NCBI RefSeq assembly: GCF_002797915.1
Contig: NZ_PGTY01000001.1
Span: 1,240,001 to 1,304,000, forward strand
Origin: Yoonia maricola
GTDB taxonomy: Bacteria; Pseudomonadota; Alphaproteobacteria; Rhodobacterales; Rhodobacteraceae
DNA length: 64,000 bases
Direction: 5' to 3'
The translations under genes were made by a program, and so were the position numbers. The notes beneath the pieces are model-generated. The model worked only from the letters and a program-made list of their open reading frames with translations, was not told where the DNA came from and made no database searches. Below, in pieces: positions 9,305-20,248 of this stretch. Position 1 is the first letter of the stretch. Every line of letters begins with the position of its first letter.

Positions 9305-9559
9305 CTACTCTTCGGCACAGGCCAGCGCAGCTTCGGTAGTATCACCATGTGTGTCCCACTCACCGGGCAGCGCAAGGATATCGGCGATCAAGTGGGTGAT
9401 CTGGACGGCGCACACGTCTTCACCCTCAGCGGTTTGCACAGAGGATACGGCTATTTGCGTTGCTGTGGCAGGCTCGGGCTCAAAACTATAGGCTTGTGCG
9501 GCGGGCGCGAAGATCACCAACGACATAGCAGCCGCAAGGGAGGTGGAGAATTTGGTCAT
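9305..9559 (-). CDS. Small secreted hypothetical protein
   Basis: 84 residues from the ATG at 9559, which has a good ribosome site (GAAAGGATG) 5-10 bases upstream. A longer reading from 9598 lacks this. Residues 1-22 (MTKFSTSLAAAMSLVIFAPA..AQA) form a clear signal peptide. The mature part is acidic and contains two Cys (DVCAVQI and ALACAEE), which could form a disulfide. The family is unknown; it is likely periplasmic. Confidence 0.65.
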   Translation of the reverse strand: MTKFSTSLAAAMSLVIFAPAAQAYSFEPEPATATQIAVSSVQTAEGEDVCAVQITHLIADILALPGEWDTHGDTTEAALACAEE

Positions 9560-9680
9560 GACGACATCCTTTCTGTAAGAGGGATGTGGTCCGACCAAAG
9601 GTTATTTCAATCTGCTGAAATGCTATCTCACATGATCGTAAATGCACAGACGTGCGGCGTGAACGGCTGTAACCTGCGGA

Positions 9681-9941
9681 CTAGCCGAACAGACGCTCAC
9701 CCTGTTCATCGATGATCTGCTTGGCCTTCGCCACCGCAGCCTCATCCGCCTGATCTTTTGATTGCAGCACATCAGAACGGATCAGCATGTGTTCCTTGCC
9801 ATCTTTTTCAATCCGCGCAGTGAGCCGCCAGCCGCCGCTCTCTTTCTGAGCTACAGGCGTGATCGCAAAGTCTTTGTAGGTTTCGGACATGGCAGGCTCA
9901 GGGGTCTTGCCACCGCCGAAGAGTTTGGAAAAAAGTGCCAT
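9681..9941 (-). CDS. HlyU family protein
   Basis: 86 residues matching the HlyU family: MALFSKLFGGGK start, YKDFAITPVAQKESGGWRL, DGKEHMLIRSD and C-terminal AKQIIDEQGERLF. In Vibrio the HlyU name belongs to a hemolysin activator. The alphaproteobacterial members of this small family are mostly uncharacterised, so a regulatory role here is only inferred. A GCGAGGTTCC segment before the ATG can serve as the ribosome site. Confidence 0.85.
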   Translation of the reverse strand: MALFSKLFGGGKTPEPAMSETYKDFAITPVAQKESGGWRLTARIEKDGKEHMLIRSDVLQSKDQADEAAVAKAKQIIDEQGERLFG

Positions 9942-10103
9942 GGAACCTCGCTTGTTATGGGAATAGTCTAAGCATAACGAAAGAGAGAGTGAAGAGGCCG
10001 GCTATCGTCAGTGGTTGGCTCTAATGCCTACGCGGCGGCAACGCGATACGCAATCGATTTCGGAACGCGCAGTGCAGTTACTTTACTAGTCTGATAGCTA
10101 TTG

Positions 10104-10119
10104 CTCTAACCTGTTAGAG
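10104..10119. promoter_or_regulatory. Small dyad just upstream of the 10128 gene
   Basis: CTCTAA and TTAGAG arms of 6 bp flank a CCTG spacer, ending 8 bp before the ATG at 10128. The position overlaps where a ribosome site would be expected, so it could be an operator or a small translation-masking hairpin. It is a short repeat and could be chance. Confidence 0.25.
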
Positions 10120-10127
10120 TACCCTCT

Positions 10128-10556
10128 ATGAAGCCGCTTTTGTCGACTATCTGCGCAATGTGTGTATCCAGCGCAATGTTCTTCGCTTTTATAGTCGGCA
10201 AAGAATACTTTTCCGCTTCGCAATACGATTTGACTGAGGACGCATCCGTATTCCGAGATGATTGCAATGTCGCGATGTCATCGCCGCCGGACGATAGCCC
10301 CGTGCAATATGTGCTTTTCGCATACAAAGCCTCCATGCATCGTCTGTGTAGCTGCGCAGCCAGTCAAATCCAAAACCGATACCCTGATCGTACAGAGTTG
10401 GCCAATCTGGTTTTCAATACTGCCCACTCTGATCAATCAGGCGAGAGCAAGCTGGCCTCATTGCATGAAACTATGGCGACATATGACCTGACCGAAGGTG
10501 AAATGGCCATGGTCATGAATGATGTGGGAGACGCCGTTAAAGAATGCGCCACCTAA
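10128..10556 (+). CDS. Hypothetical membrane-anchored protein
   Basis: 142 residues. Residues about 3-22 (LLSTICAMCVSSAMFFAFIV) form a signal anchor or signal peptide. The rest is soluble and helical in style, with a CSCAAS cluster near residue 72 and a C-terminal LTEGEMAMVMNDVGDAVKECAT helix. The Cys pairs suggest an extracytoplasmic location. The stop codon lies inside the left arm of a strong terminator. I recognise no family. Confidence 0.6.
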   Translation: MKPLLSTICAMCVSSAMFFAFIVGKEYFSASQYDLTEDASVFRDDCNVAMSSPPDDSPVQYVLFAYKASMHRLCSCAASQIQNRYPDRTELANLVFNTAHSDQSGESKLASLHETMATYDLTEGEMAMVMNDVGDAVKECAT

Positions 10557-10578
10557 AACAAGCCTTAGGTGGCGCATT
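10543..10578. terminator. Bidirectional intrinsic terminator between convergent genes
   Basis: Perfect 14-bp inverted arms (10543-10556 and 10565-10578, core TGCGCCACCTAA / TTAGGTGGCGCA) enclose an 8-nt loop. The left arm contains the stop of the 10128 gene, and rpoD ends 28 bp to the right. The stem is GC-rich but lacks a long T run on either side, so efficiency is inferred. Confidence 0.75.
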
Positions 10579-10606
10579 GCATGATGCTAAAAGGTGCTGA
10601 CAGCGC

Positions 10607-12592
<1,986 letters not shown>

Positions 12593-12722
12593 TCGGAATG
12601 CCCTTTCGAATGCGGTATTTCATGCCAAAGTGATTCGGCTGATTCGGTTAATTTCGAATCAACCTCGCATTGAGGTGATTCGCAAGCAGGTCGCTGATTG
12701 TTCTTGTTATCTGTTGCGTAAA

Positions 12723-14687
12723 CTACGACTTAGGCCGTTCATCGCCTTTAGCAAAGCCAATTTGTTCAAGAAGTTGATCAAATGCGCTCTGCTCATCTTT
12801 CTTCATCAAGGCTCCGTTTTCGCCAACAGCGTATTCGGCACTGTCATCATCGTCCCCACGCCCGGCCTGATCCACCGCTTTGGATGCTTCGGCCAAACGC
12901 CATGTAAGCCCTTCATCTGCAATGCCACTGAGATCTTCAACAGCGTCTTCAATCTCGCGGGCCTGGCCCCGACGGGTGGTCAGCTTGGCGAATTCTTCGG
13001 CCAGACAAAGGCGCGCGATTTCTGCATCGCCGCCACGCCGTATAGCGGGACTGATGCGGACATGGTTCTGCGCAAGAAGCTTTTCAAGGGGGGCCTCGCC
13101 CAGATCGCTGATTATCGCATCGCGCAGATCGTCTGCGCCAAGATGACGCAGCAGGCAGGCCTGCAAATCACGGTGCATCGGATCGCGGCTATCCAATTGT
13201 TCCAAAGCCGTCTCAAATTCGGGGGCGACTGCCGGGGCAGTGATCATGGTGGCCAGGATGACCGCTTCGCGCAAATGATCCTGATCAGTGGCACCCGATG
13301 CCAATGCCGAACTGCGTGACGTGGCCACCGGGCTGACATCACGTTTCCAAGCGTCTTGGCGAGGTTGCCACGCGCCACGCTGCTTGCGCACCGGTGCGGC
13401 TTTACGATTGGAAAAGAGCGTCCAGCGCATATCCTTAATCGCTTGGCCATAGTGGTTGCGGATCGATGGGTCTGCGATCAACTTGATCTTTTCACGCAGC
13501 GCTTTGTCGAGGGCCGCTTTACGCTCTGGACTATCGAAGGTCTTCCCTTCTGTCTCTCGCCGCCACAAAAGCTGCACCATCGGGATCGCCTGATCCAACA
13601 GTTGCTGCATGGCCCCCGCACCCTGCGTCTTGATCAAATCGTCAGGATCAAGCCCTTCCGGCATCAATGCAAAGCGCAATGATTGCCCTGCTTCCAAAAG
13701 CGGTAGCGCGATATCAATCACCCGCATTGCCGCGCGCAAACCCGCGGTGTCGCCATCAAGCGCAATGATCGGCTCTGGCGCCATCCGCCACATCAGGCGC
13801 AGCTGATCCTCGGTGATCGCCGTGCCAAGCGGCGCAACTGTCGCCGTGAACCCGGCCTCCGACAAAGCAATCACATCCATATAACCTTCGGCCACGACAA
13901 GGGGCTTACCCTTGCCCGCCGCTTCGCGCGCAGGCCCGTGGTTGAACAGACTGCGGCCCTTATCAAACAGCGGTGTTTCCGGCGAGTTATAGTATTTCGC
14001 GGGATGGTTCGGGTCCATCGCACGGCCGCCAAAGCCAATGGCGCGGCCTCGCGCATCACGGATCGGAAACATGATACGGTCGCGGAACCGATTATAAAGG
14101 CCACTGCCACGGTCACTCTCGGCAGCCAATCCGGCATCAATGATCAGCTTTTGATCAACCCCTTTGCCGGTCAACTGCTCTAGTACACCGCCATGCGCTG
14201 GCGCAAAGCCAATCTCCCACCGGGCCTGTGCCTCAGCACTCAAACCGCGACGCTCAAGATAGTCGCGCGCTTCTGCTGCAGCCCCCGTCTGCAACTGCAA
14301 CCGATGATACTGCACCGCCTGCTCCATCACATCGACCAACACAGTCCGCGCATCAGCCTTTTCCTGCGCACGCGGGTCGCGCTCAGGTACAGTCATCCCC
14401 GCCTCACCGGCCAGGATCTTCACCGCTTCCATGAAATCCACATTCTCGGTCTCGCGCACAAATGTGATGGCATCGCCTTTGGCGTGACAACCAAAGCAGT
14501 AATAATAACCTTTGCGGTCATCGACGTGGAAACTGGCGGTCTTTTCCTGATGAAACGGGCACGGCGCCCAAAGATCACCCTTGCCTTGATTGGATTTACG
14601 GGTGTCCCAAATAACCTTCCGGCCCACGACCTGCCCCAAAGACAGTCGATTGCGCAGTTCATCCAAGAATCCGGGTGGCAAGCTCAT
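12723..14687 (-). CDS. dnaG: DNA primase DnaG
   Basis: About 654 residues from the ATG at 14687 (MSLPPGFLDELRNRLSL, the usual alphaproteobacterial start). A Met at 14723 would add 12 atypical residues. The CHC2 zinc domain has CPFH and CFGCH. The TOPRIM core has VVAEGYMDVIAL, APLGTAIT and ALDGDTAG. The C-terminal DnaB-interacting domain is Asp/Arg-rich. It synthesises RNA primers for replication and precedes rpoD in the common macromolecular synthesis order. Confidence 0.97.
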   Translation of the reverse strand: MSLPPGFLDELRNRLSLGQVVGRKVIWDTRKSNQGKGDLWAPCPFHQEKTASFHVDDRKGYYYCFGCHAKGDAITFVRETENVDFMEAVKILAGEAGMTVPERDPRAQEKADARTVLVDVMEQAVQYHRLQLQTGAAAEARDYLERRGLSAEAQARWEIGFAPAHGGVLEQLTGKGVDQKLIIDAGLAAESDRGSGLYNRFRDRIMFPIRDARGRAIGFGGRAMDPNHPAKYYNSPETPLFDKGRSLFNHGPAREAAGKGKPLVVAEGYMDVIALSEAGFTATVAPLGTAITEDQLRLMWRMAPEPIIALDGDTAGLRAAMRVIDIALPLLEAGQSLRFALMPEGLDPDDLIKTQGAGAMQQLLDQAIPMVQLLWRRETEGKTFDSPERKAALDKALREKIKLIADPSIRNHYGQAIKDMRWTLFSNRKAAPVRKQRGAWQPRQDAWKRDVSPVATSRSSALASGATDQDHLREAVILATMITAPAVAPEFETALEQLDSRDPMHRDLQACLLRHLGADDLRDAIISDLGEAPLEKLLAQNHVRISPAIRRGGDAEIARLCLAEEFAKLTTRRGQAREIEDAVEDLSGIADEGLTWRLAEASKAVDQAGRGDDDDSAEYAVGENGALMKKDEQSAFDQLLEQIGFAKGDERPKS

Positions 14688-14777
14688 TCTCGCATTATCG
14701 CGCAAGCCAAAGCGGTTCGCCACTGCTCTTTCTTCGTCCCATCAAACTTCCGCCGGAGGCAATCCCGCCTTCGCCGC

Positions 14778-15299
14778 CTAGCGCGCCGCAACCCCACGCA
14801 TCGCGACATCCAGATCATGCACCAAAGTCCGCGCCATTGATCGCATCACGATAATCTCAAAGGCATCCGGCCCCACGCGCGTGATGGTGACAGACATATG
14901 CCCCAGCATCGTCTTCGCCACATGGTTGGTCTTGAAACCAGATGCGCCCAGATCGATAGGCACCAAACGGGCCAACACATCCGTGGCACGCGCACCAGAA
15001 ATAGAAACGGCAGCCCAGGCATCCGACTGATCGGTCACAGCTGCCATACCGCCCAGCGCCACATCACCGGCCACAATCCAAGTGCCATGCCCAAACCACG
15101 TCACCAAACCAGATCGGCGGTTGATCTTCGAAAGCCCTGCACCGACCTGCTCTTTCAACTTGGCCGATACCGCCCTTTCTTGTCCCGCAAAGGGCGACAC
15201 CGACATCAGCCGGTCAAAGACAACTTCCGCCACCTCCACACCGCCAGAAGAGACCGGCAACAGCCCGGCGCAAGGCGTCAATGCAATCAGCTTAGCCAC
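14778..15299 (-). CDS. soxG: Sarcosine oxidase gamma subunit
   Basis: 173 residues from a GTG at 15299, chosen because a strong GGAGG site lies 6 bases upstream inside the 3' end of soxA and gives an 8-bp overlap with the soxA stop. The ATG at 15338 would overlap by 47 bp. It keeps the SoxG pattern: SPFAGQ near residue 34, WFGHGTWIVAG, VTDQSDAWAAVSISG and the C-terminal FEIIVMRSMARTLVHDL. SoxG is the small structural subunit of the heterotetrameric enzyme. Confidence 0.9.
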   Translation of the reverse strand: MAKLIALTPCAGLLPVSSGGVEVAEVVFDRLMSVSPFAGQERAVSAKLKEQVGAGLSKINRRSGLVTWFGHGTWIVAGDVALGGMAAVTDQSDAWAAVSISGARATDVLARLVPIDLGASGFKTNHVAKTMLGHMSVTITRVGPDAFEIIVMRSMARTLVHDLDVAMRGVAAR

Positions 15300-18189
15300 G
15301 CGCGCGCCCTCCGGTTGGATCAAAGAAGACCGGATCACAAACCGCGACCTCTTCGGTCACATCGCGCAGATGATCGCGCAGCTTGATCACCTCGCCATGG
15401 CGCGCGCGACCATTCTCAAGAAATCCCAGCGCCAAATGCATCTGAAGCGTCGGCGAATAACAAACCGAAGTCGTATACCCAAGGCTATTGCCCCGCGTCT
15501 CAGCCGCATTTTTCTCGAACAAATGCGCCCCTGCTGTCAGCGCGTTTGTAGAGCGCAACCCAACCAACTGCTGACGCCCCCAATCGGATAGGCCCGGACG
15601 GGCCGCCGCAGCCTTACCGATACAGTCTTTCTTGGCCGACACCATCCGTGCCATGCCAATATCGAAAGCGGTGGTCCGACCATGTAACTCCGCATGGGTG
15701 ACAAAGCCCTTCTCGATCCGGAGTACATTTAACGCCTCCATCCCGTAGGGCCCGCCGCCCATCACCTCGGCCTGTGCAGTCAGCATACGGAACAGGCTTT
15801 CACCATAACGCGATGGAACCGCAACCTCATAGGCATGTTCGCCTGAGAATGAGATGCGGAACAAACGCCCCGGCACGCCAGAAACACCCACCTCTCCACA
15901 GGCCATGAAAGGCCAGATCTCATCATCAAGATCTTGATCCAAAACCGTATTCAACAATGCCAGCGCCTGCGGGCCAGCCACAGCAAACTGCGCCCATTGT
16001 TCAGTCACCGAAATCACCTTTGCATCCAGATCAGAGCGCAAGACCTGCAACACAAACTCTAAATGGCGCATGACCAGACCAGCAGCCGCAGTTGTCGTCG
16101 TCATCACGAAATGCGTATCGCCCAATCGCGCCGTGGTCCCGTCATCCATCACATGCCCGTCTTCGCGCAGCATCAAACCATAACGCACGCGGCCCACCTT
16201 CAGGGTCGAGAACATATTGGTGTAGACAAAGTCGAGCAGCGCCGCCGCATCCGGCCCCTGAATGTCGATCTTGCCCAAGGTCGACACATCACAAACACCC
16301 ACCGCATTGCGGACATAACCCACCTCACGGTCACAGGATTGCTGCCAATGGGTCTCTCCCATCTGCGGGAAATAGCTGGGGCGATACCACAGCCCCGCCT
16401 CGATCATCGGCGCATCACGCGCGACGCTCGCCTTATGTGAGGTCGTGAACCGTTCCGGAGCGAAGCCCTTCCCCTGACTGCCCGCCCCCATCGCAGCAAT
16501 CGACACGGGCACATAAGGCGGACGGAAAGTCGTGGTCCCCGTCTCAGGAATACCGCGCCCCGTCGCATCGGCCAGTACGGCCAAAGCCACTACATTCGAT
16601 GACTTCCCCTGATCCGGTGCCATCCCTTGGGTGGTATAGCGCTTCATATGTTCGACCGACCGGAAGTTTTCTTGCGCAGCCAGCTTGATATCCTTCACAT
16701 GGACATCATTCTGAAAATCAATCCATTTGCGGCCCTTGCCCGGCACGGCCCAAAGCGGCGCCAGAGCATAGGCCGTACCATCCGCATCAGGAACCGTCAC
16801 CTTGGGTTTCAACCCAAGGCCCGCCGCGACCTCAGCGGCAACGGCAGCGCCTTCTGCCAAACAAGCCGCCGTCGTGAAGCTGCCGTTGCAGGCCCCCGCT
16901 GTGACCATGCCCGGAATGCTCTGTGGCGTCGGCACAAACGACGCAATATCCTCGCGCCATGTCGGCCGCCCGTTCATATGGCAGGTCAGATGCACGGTCG
17001 GATTCCATCCGCCTGACATGGCAAGACAATCCGTCTGGACCATACGCGTGCCCCCGTTGTGACGGATCGTGATGCTTTGCAACCCGTGCCGCCCCTTGGT
17101 CGCAATCACTTGTGCGCCAGTATAGATGGGGTAGTCACCGGCCACCTTCGCATCATCGCGGCTGTCGATGACTGCCGCCACCTTGATCCCGGCTGCGGCC
17201 AGATCGCGTGCCGTCCGATGCGCATCGTCATTATTTCCAAAAACGGTCACAGCCTTGCCGGGCGTCACCCCCCAACGGTTGACGTAGGCGCGCACCGCAC
17301 TCGCCATCATAATGCCCGGTCGGTCATTATTGGGAAAGGCAATTGGCCGCTCCAACGCGCCCGCACAAAGGATCGCGCGCTGCGCCACAATGCGCCAAAA
17401 ACACTCCAACGGTTTGTCAGGCGCAAACCGACCAGCCACGCGCTCAAGCGCACCATATGTACCCTGATCATAAGCGCCGGTGACAGTCGTGCGCGTCATG
17501 CGGCGCACATTGGGCATCGCATCAAGTTCCGCCAGCGCATCTAAAACCCATTCTCGCGCAGGCTTGCCCTCAATATCTTCGCACTCGCGCAGCAGGCGGC
17601 CACCCATCGCCGTATCGTCGTCCGCGATGATCACATCGGCCCCCGCCCGCCCGGCGGTCAAAGCGGCCATCAGCCCCGCAGGCCCCGCGCCGATCACCAG
17701 CACATCGCAAAATGCAAAAGCCTTTTCATATGTGTCGGGGTTTGTCTGACCACTCAACGCGCCCAATCCGGCAGCACGGCGGATCACCGGCTCATATAGC
17801 TTTTCCCAAAAACTCCGCGGCCACATGAAGGTCTTGTAATAAAAACCGGCAGCCAGAAACGGCGAGATAAGGTCGTTCACCGCCATCATATCATAGCGCA
17901 GCGATGGCCAGGCGTTCTGGCTCGACACCTCTAACCCCTCGGACACCTCCAGAGTCGTGGCCCGCACATTCGGTTCCGCCTGCGCGCCCTGCCCGACCGT
18001 GACCAATGCGTTCTGCTCTTCCGCGCCCGCAGACATCACGCCGCGCGGGCGATGATACTTGAACGAGCGCGCCACCAGCTTGATCCCATTTGCCAAAAGA
18101 GCCGCCGATACAGGTTCACCCGGCACGCCTTTGATTCTGCGACCATCAAAGGTGAACGTCACCATGTTTTCAGGGGCCTGCAGCCTCAT
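15292..18189 (-). CDS. soxA: Sarcosine oxidase alpha subunit
   Basis: 965 residues, the normal size. The N-terminal 2Fe-2S-fold-like segment is FTFDGRRIKGVPGEPVSAAL. A NAD-binding Rossmann motif follows at about 164 (VLVIGAGPAGLMAALTAGRAGA). The C-terminal half is aminomethyltransferase-like (GCV_T), with VGVCDVSTLGKIDIQGPDAAALLD and FGEHAYEV-type motifs. The enzyme oxidises sarcosine to glycine, passing the one-carbon unit to tetrahydrofolate. It overlaps soxD by 4 bp and soxG by 8 bp. Confidence 0.95.
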   Translation of the reverse strand: MRLQAPENMVTFTFDGRRIKGVPGEPVSAALLANGIKLVARSFKYHRPRGVMSAGAEEQNALVTVGQGAQAEPNVRATTLEVSEGLEVSSQNAWPSLRYDMMAVNDLISPFLAAGFYYKTFMWPRSFWEKLYEPVIRRAAGLGALSGQTNPDTYEKAFAFCDVLVIGAGPAGLMAALTAGRAGADVIIADDDTAMGGRLLRECEDIEGKPAREWVLDALAELDAMPNVRRMTRTTVTGAYDQGTYGALERVAGRFAPDKPLECFWRIVAQRAILCAGALERPIAFPNNDRPGIMMASAVRAYVNRWGVTPGKAVTVFGNNDDAHRTARDLAAAGIKVAAVIDSRDDAKVAGDYPIYTGAQVIATKGRHGLQSITIRHNGGTRMVQTDCLAMSGGWNPTVHLTCHMNGRPTWREDIASFVPTPQSIPGMVTAGACNGSFTTAACLAEGAAVAAEVAAGLGLKPKVTVPDADGTAYALAPLWAVPGKGRKWIDFQNDVHVKDIKLAAQENFRSVEHMKRYTTQGMAPDQGKSSNVVALAVLADATGRGIPETGTTTFRPPYVPVSIAAMGAGSQGKGFAPERFTTSHKASVARDAPMIEAGLWYRPSYFPQMGETHWQQSCDREVGYVRNAVGVCDVSTLGKIDIQGPDAAALLDFVYTNMFSTLKVGRVRYGLMLREDGHVMDDGTTARLGDTHFVMTTTTAAAGLVMRHLEFVLQVLRSDLDAKVISVTEQWAQFAVAGPQALALLNTVLDQDLDDEIWPFMACGEVGVSGVPGRLFRISFSGEHAYEVAVPSRYGESLFRMLTAQAEVMGGGPYGMEALNVLRIEKGFVTHAELHGRTTAFDIGMARMVSAKKDCIGKAAAARPGLSDWGRQQLVGLRSTNALTAGAHLFEKNAAETRGNSLGYTTSVCYSPTLQMHLALGFLENGRARHGEVIKLRDHLRDVTEEVAVCDPVFFDPTGGRARG

Positions 18190-18449
18190 CGCTTTACCTT
18201 TTCAGCCAATGTCGCCTTATGCACGGCATGGGTCACCGTGTTGCGCTCCACGATGAGCCACGCACCACACCCAGCCTCGTGACACCACAGATCACGGGTC
18301 TCTCCAGCAGGGTTGTCACGACTGTGCAGATAGTCATCCCAGGCACCCAAACCCGCATCCTCAGCAGGCCTGTCCAACGCCAGCGCATCGCCTAGATAAT
18401 AGAATTCGCGCCGGTCGCGTGTCCCGCAATTGGGGCAGGTTATGCGCAT
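18186..18449 (-). CDS. soxD: Sarcosine oxidase delta subunit
   Basis: 87 residues. The zinc-binding CPNCG near the N-terminus and the later C-H-E-A-G-C group (LWCHEAGCGAWLIVERNT) are the family's metal ligands. RREFYYLGDA and the internal YLHSRDNPAG are diagnostic. It lies between soxB (49-bp gap) and soxA (4-bp overlap). Confidence 0.95.
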   Translation of the reverse strand: MRITCPNCGTRDRREFYYLGDALALDRPAEDAGLGAWDDYLHSRDNPAGETRDLWCHEAGCGAWLIVERNTVTHAVHKATLAEKVKR

Positions 18450-18498
18450 GTCATGCTCTCTTCATCTTGGCCAAAAAACTCAAATCCGATGCCCGTCC

Positions 18499-19752
18499 CT
18501 AGTGCAGATTGTGCTGAGAGCCGGTGCCCTCTTCATCCATCAAACCAACACCAGTCCGAAACCGATCCAAGCGGTATTTGGCTGCCGGTTCATGATGGTT
18601 CCCGGTCGCCATCAGATGCGCAAAGCTGAACCCAGACCCCGGCACCGCTTTGAACCCGCCATAGCACCAGCCGCAGTCGATAAAGAGCCCCTCGGTCGGC
18701 GTCTTGTCGATAATCGGTGACCCATCCGGCGTCATATCCATGATCCCGCCCCAGGATCGCAGCACCTTGGCCTTGCCGATCATCGGCATCAGGGTCATGG
18801 CGGCATCCATGACATGCTCTTTCATTGGCAGGTTCCCTCGCGCAGCGTAAGAGCTGTAGAAATCAATGTCGCCGCCAAAGACCAGACCACCTTTGTCCGA
18901 TTGACTAATATAAAAATGCCCGATGCCAAAGCTCACCACATGGTCGATGACAGGCTTCAGTCCCTCGGTCACAAAGGCTTGCAACACATGGCTTTCAATC
19001 GGCAGACGCATCCCCGCCATGGCCGCAACCTGACCTGATCGTCCGGCGACCACGATCCCCACCTTCTTGGCATTGATCACACCACGTGTGGTCTGCACGC
19101 CCTTCACAACACCATCTTCGATATCAATCCCTGTGACTTCGCAGTTCTGGATGATATCGACGCCGCGCTGATCAGCACCCCGCGCATAGCCCCAAGCCAC
19201 CGCATCATGCCGCGCCGTCCCGCCGCGTGGGTGATAGAGGCCGCCGTAGATCGGAAACCGTACGTTATCGAAATCAAGGTATGGCAGGATATCCCGCACC
19301 CCGTCCCGGTCCAGCAGAATCGCATCATCGCCCTGATTGATCATCGCATTGCCGCGCCGCGCAAAGGCATCGCGCTGCCCATCCGAATGAAACAGGTTGA
19401 TCAAGCCACGCTGCGAATGCATCACGTTGTAATTCAACTCCTGCTCCATCCCTTCCCACAGCTTCAACGAATGCGAATAGAATTCAGAGTTGCCGGGCAG
19501 AAAGTAGTTGGCGCGCACGATGGTGGTGTTCCGCCCGACATTGCCGCCACCGATATAGCCTTTTTCAAGCACGGCGATGTTCGTCATCCCATGCTCTTTG
19601 GCGAGGTAAAAGGCCGTCGACAGACCATGCCCACCACCACCAATAATGATGGCATCATACGCGGCTTTTGGCGCGGGATCGCGCCAAACCGGTTTCCAGC
19701 CCTTCTGGCCAAAAAACCCTTCCTTGATCACGCGAAGGCCGGAATATCCCAT
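18499..19752 (-). CDS. soxB: Sarcosine oxidase beta subunit
   Basis: 417 residues from ATG 19752 (MGYSGLRVIKEGFFGQKGW, the expected start). The frame stays open to 19833 but that extension looks non-coding. The FAD-binding motif is DAIIIGGGGHGLSTAFYLAKEHG. Further family segments are YIGGGNVGRNTTIVRANY and the C-terminal DCGWCYGGFKAVPGSG. It carries the covalent FMN/FAD site region and oxidises sarcosine. First gene of soxB-D-A-G. Confidence 0.95.
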   Translation of the reverse strand: MGYSGLRVIKEGFFGQKGWKPVWRDPAPKAAYDAIIIGGGGHGLSTAFYLAKEHGMTNIAVLEKGYIGGGNVGRNTTIVRANYFLPGNSEFYSHSLKLWEGMEQELNYNVMHSQRGLINLFHSDGQRDAFARRGNAMINQGDDAILLDRDGVRDILPYLDFDNVRFPIYGGLYHPRGGTARHDAVAWGYARGADQRGVDIIQNCEVTGIDIEDGVVKGVQTTRGVINAKKVGIVVAGRSGQVAAMAGMRLPIESHVLQAFVTEGLKPVIDHVVSFGIGHFYISQSDKGGLVFGGDIDFYSSYAARGNLPMKEHVMDAAMTLMPMIGKAKVLRSWGGIMDMTPDGSPIIDKTPTEGLFIDCGWCYGGFKAVPGSGFSFAHLMATGNHHEPAAKYRLDRFRTGVGLMDEEGTGSQHNLH

Positions 19753-20248
19753 GCCGCATCCCCTTTGGTCCGAACCGAGCGTAGCAAGGCGCGGCGCGGG
19801 ATGCATGTCTTCTTTTCGACATTGCGGCGACAACGCGCGACCTGTCCGGCGCGAGCCAAAAACACTTGCACATGCAAATCAAACAAAAGCACCGTGGCGG
19901 CCAGCGGCGCAAACCCCGTTTGGAGGGGTGTGTGCCCCCTTAAAAACATCAGATTTCAAAGCCATTGATCATGAGTGATTCGCCATAAGAGGCACAAACC
20001 GGCGGATAGATGGTTAACGCTAAATTAACGCTCGCAGCAACGTCATCAGATAAGTTGCGGAATTGTTTCTAAAAAATAGACAGTAGAGGCTTATTTTATT
20101 GAGTGTGGCGTCAGATGTGCGACGTTTTACGCAGCTCCCCTTACAGGGCCATTTTTTTGCCACATCGCTGTGATCGTTATGATAAAACGTGTGAAATTAA
20201 ATTGTCTCGGCGTGCTTTTTCCGCGTCATCGATTGGGGATATGAAGAA
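19753..20248. other. Long intergenic region between soxB and the Tad-like genes
   Basis: About 500 bp without a convincing gene. The left 180 bp is GC-rich and serves as the soxB promoter region. The right 270 bp is AT-rich and holds a CtrA-type site at 20014-20029. No RNA gene or riboswitch is apparent. Reading frames crossing the region lack start sites or coding character. Confidence 0.5.
20014..20029 (+). promoter_or_regulatory. CtrA-type binding site (TTAA-N7-TTAAC)
   Basis: TTAA, exactly seven bases (CGCTAAA), then TTAAC matches the full alphaproteobacterial CtrA consensus. The core also reads as a direct repeat of TTAACGCT at 11-bp spacing. It lies 220 bp upstream of the tadG-like start in an AT-rich region. 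CtrA controls motility, pilus and gene-transfer functions in Rhodobacterales, which fits the downstream genes. Binding itself is inferred. Confidence 0.6.
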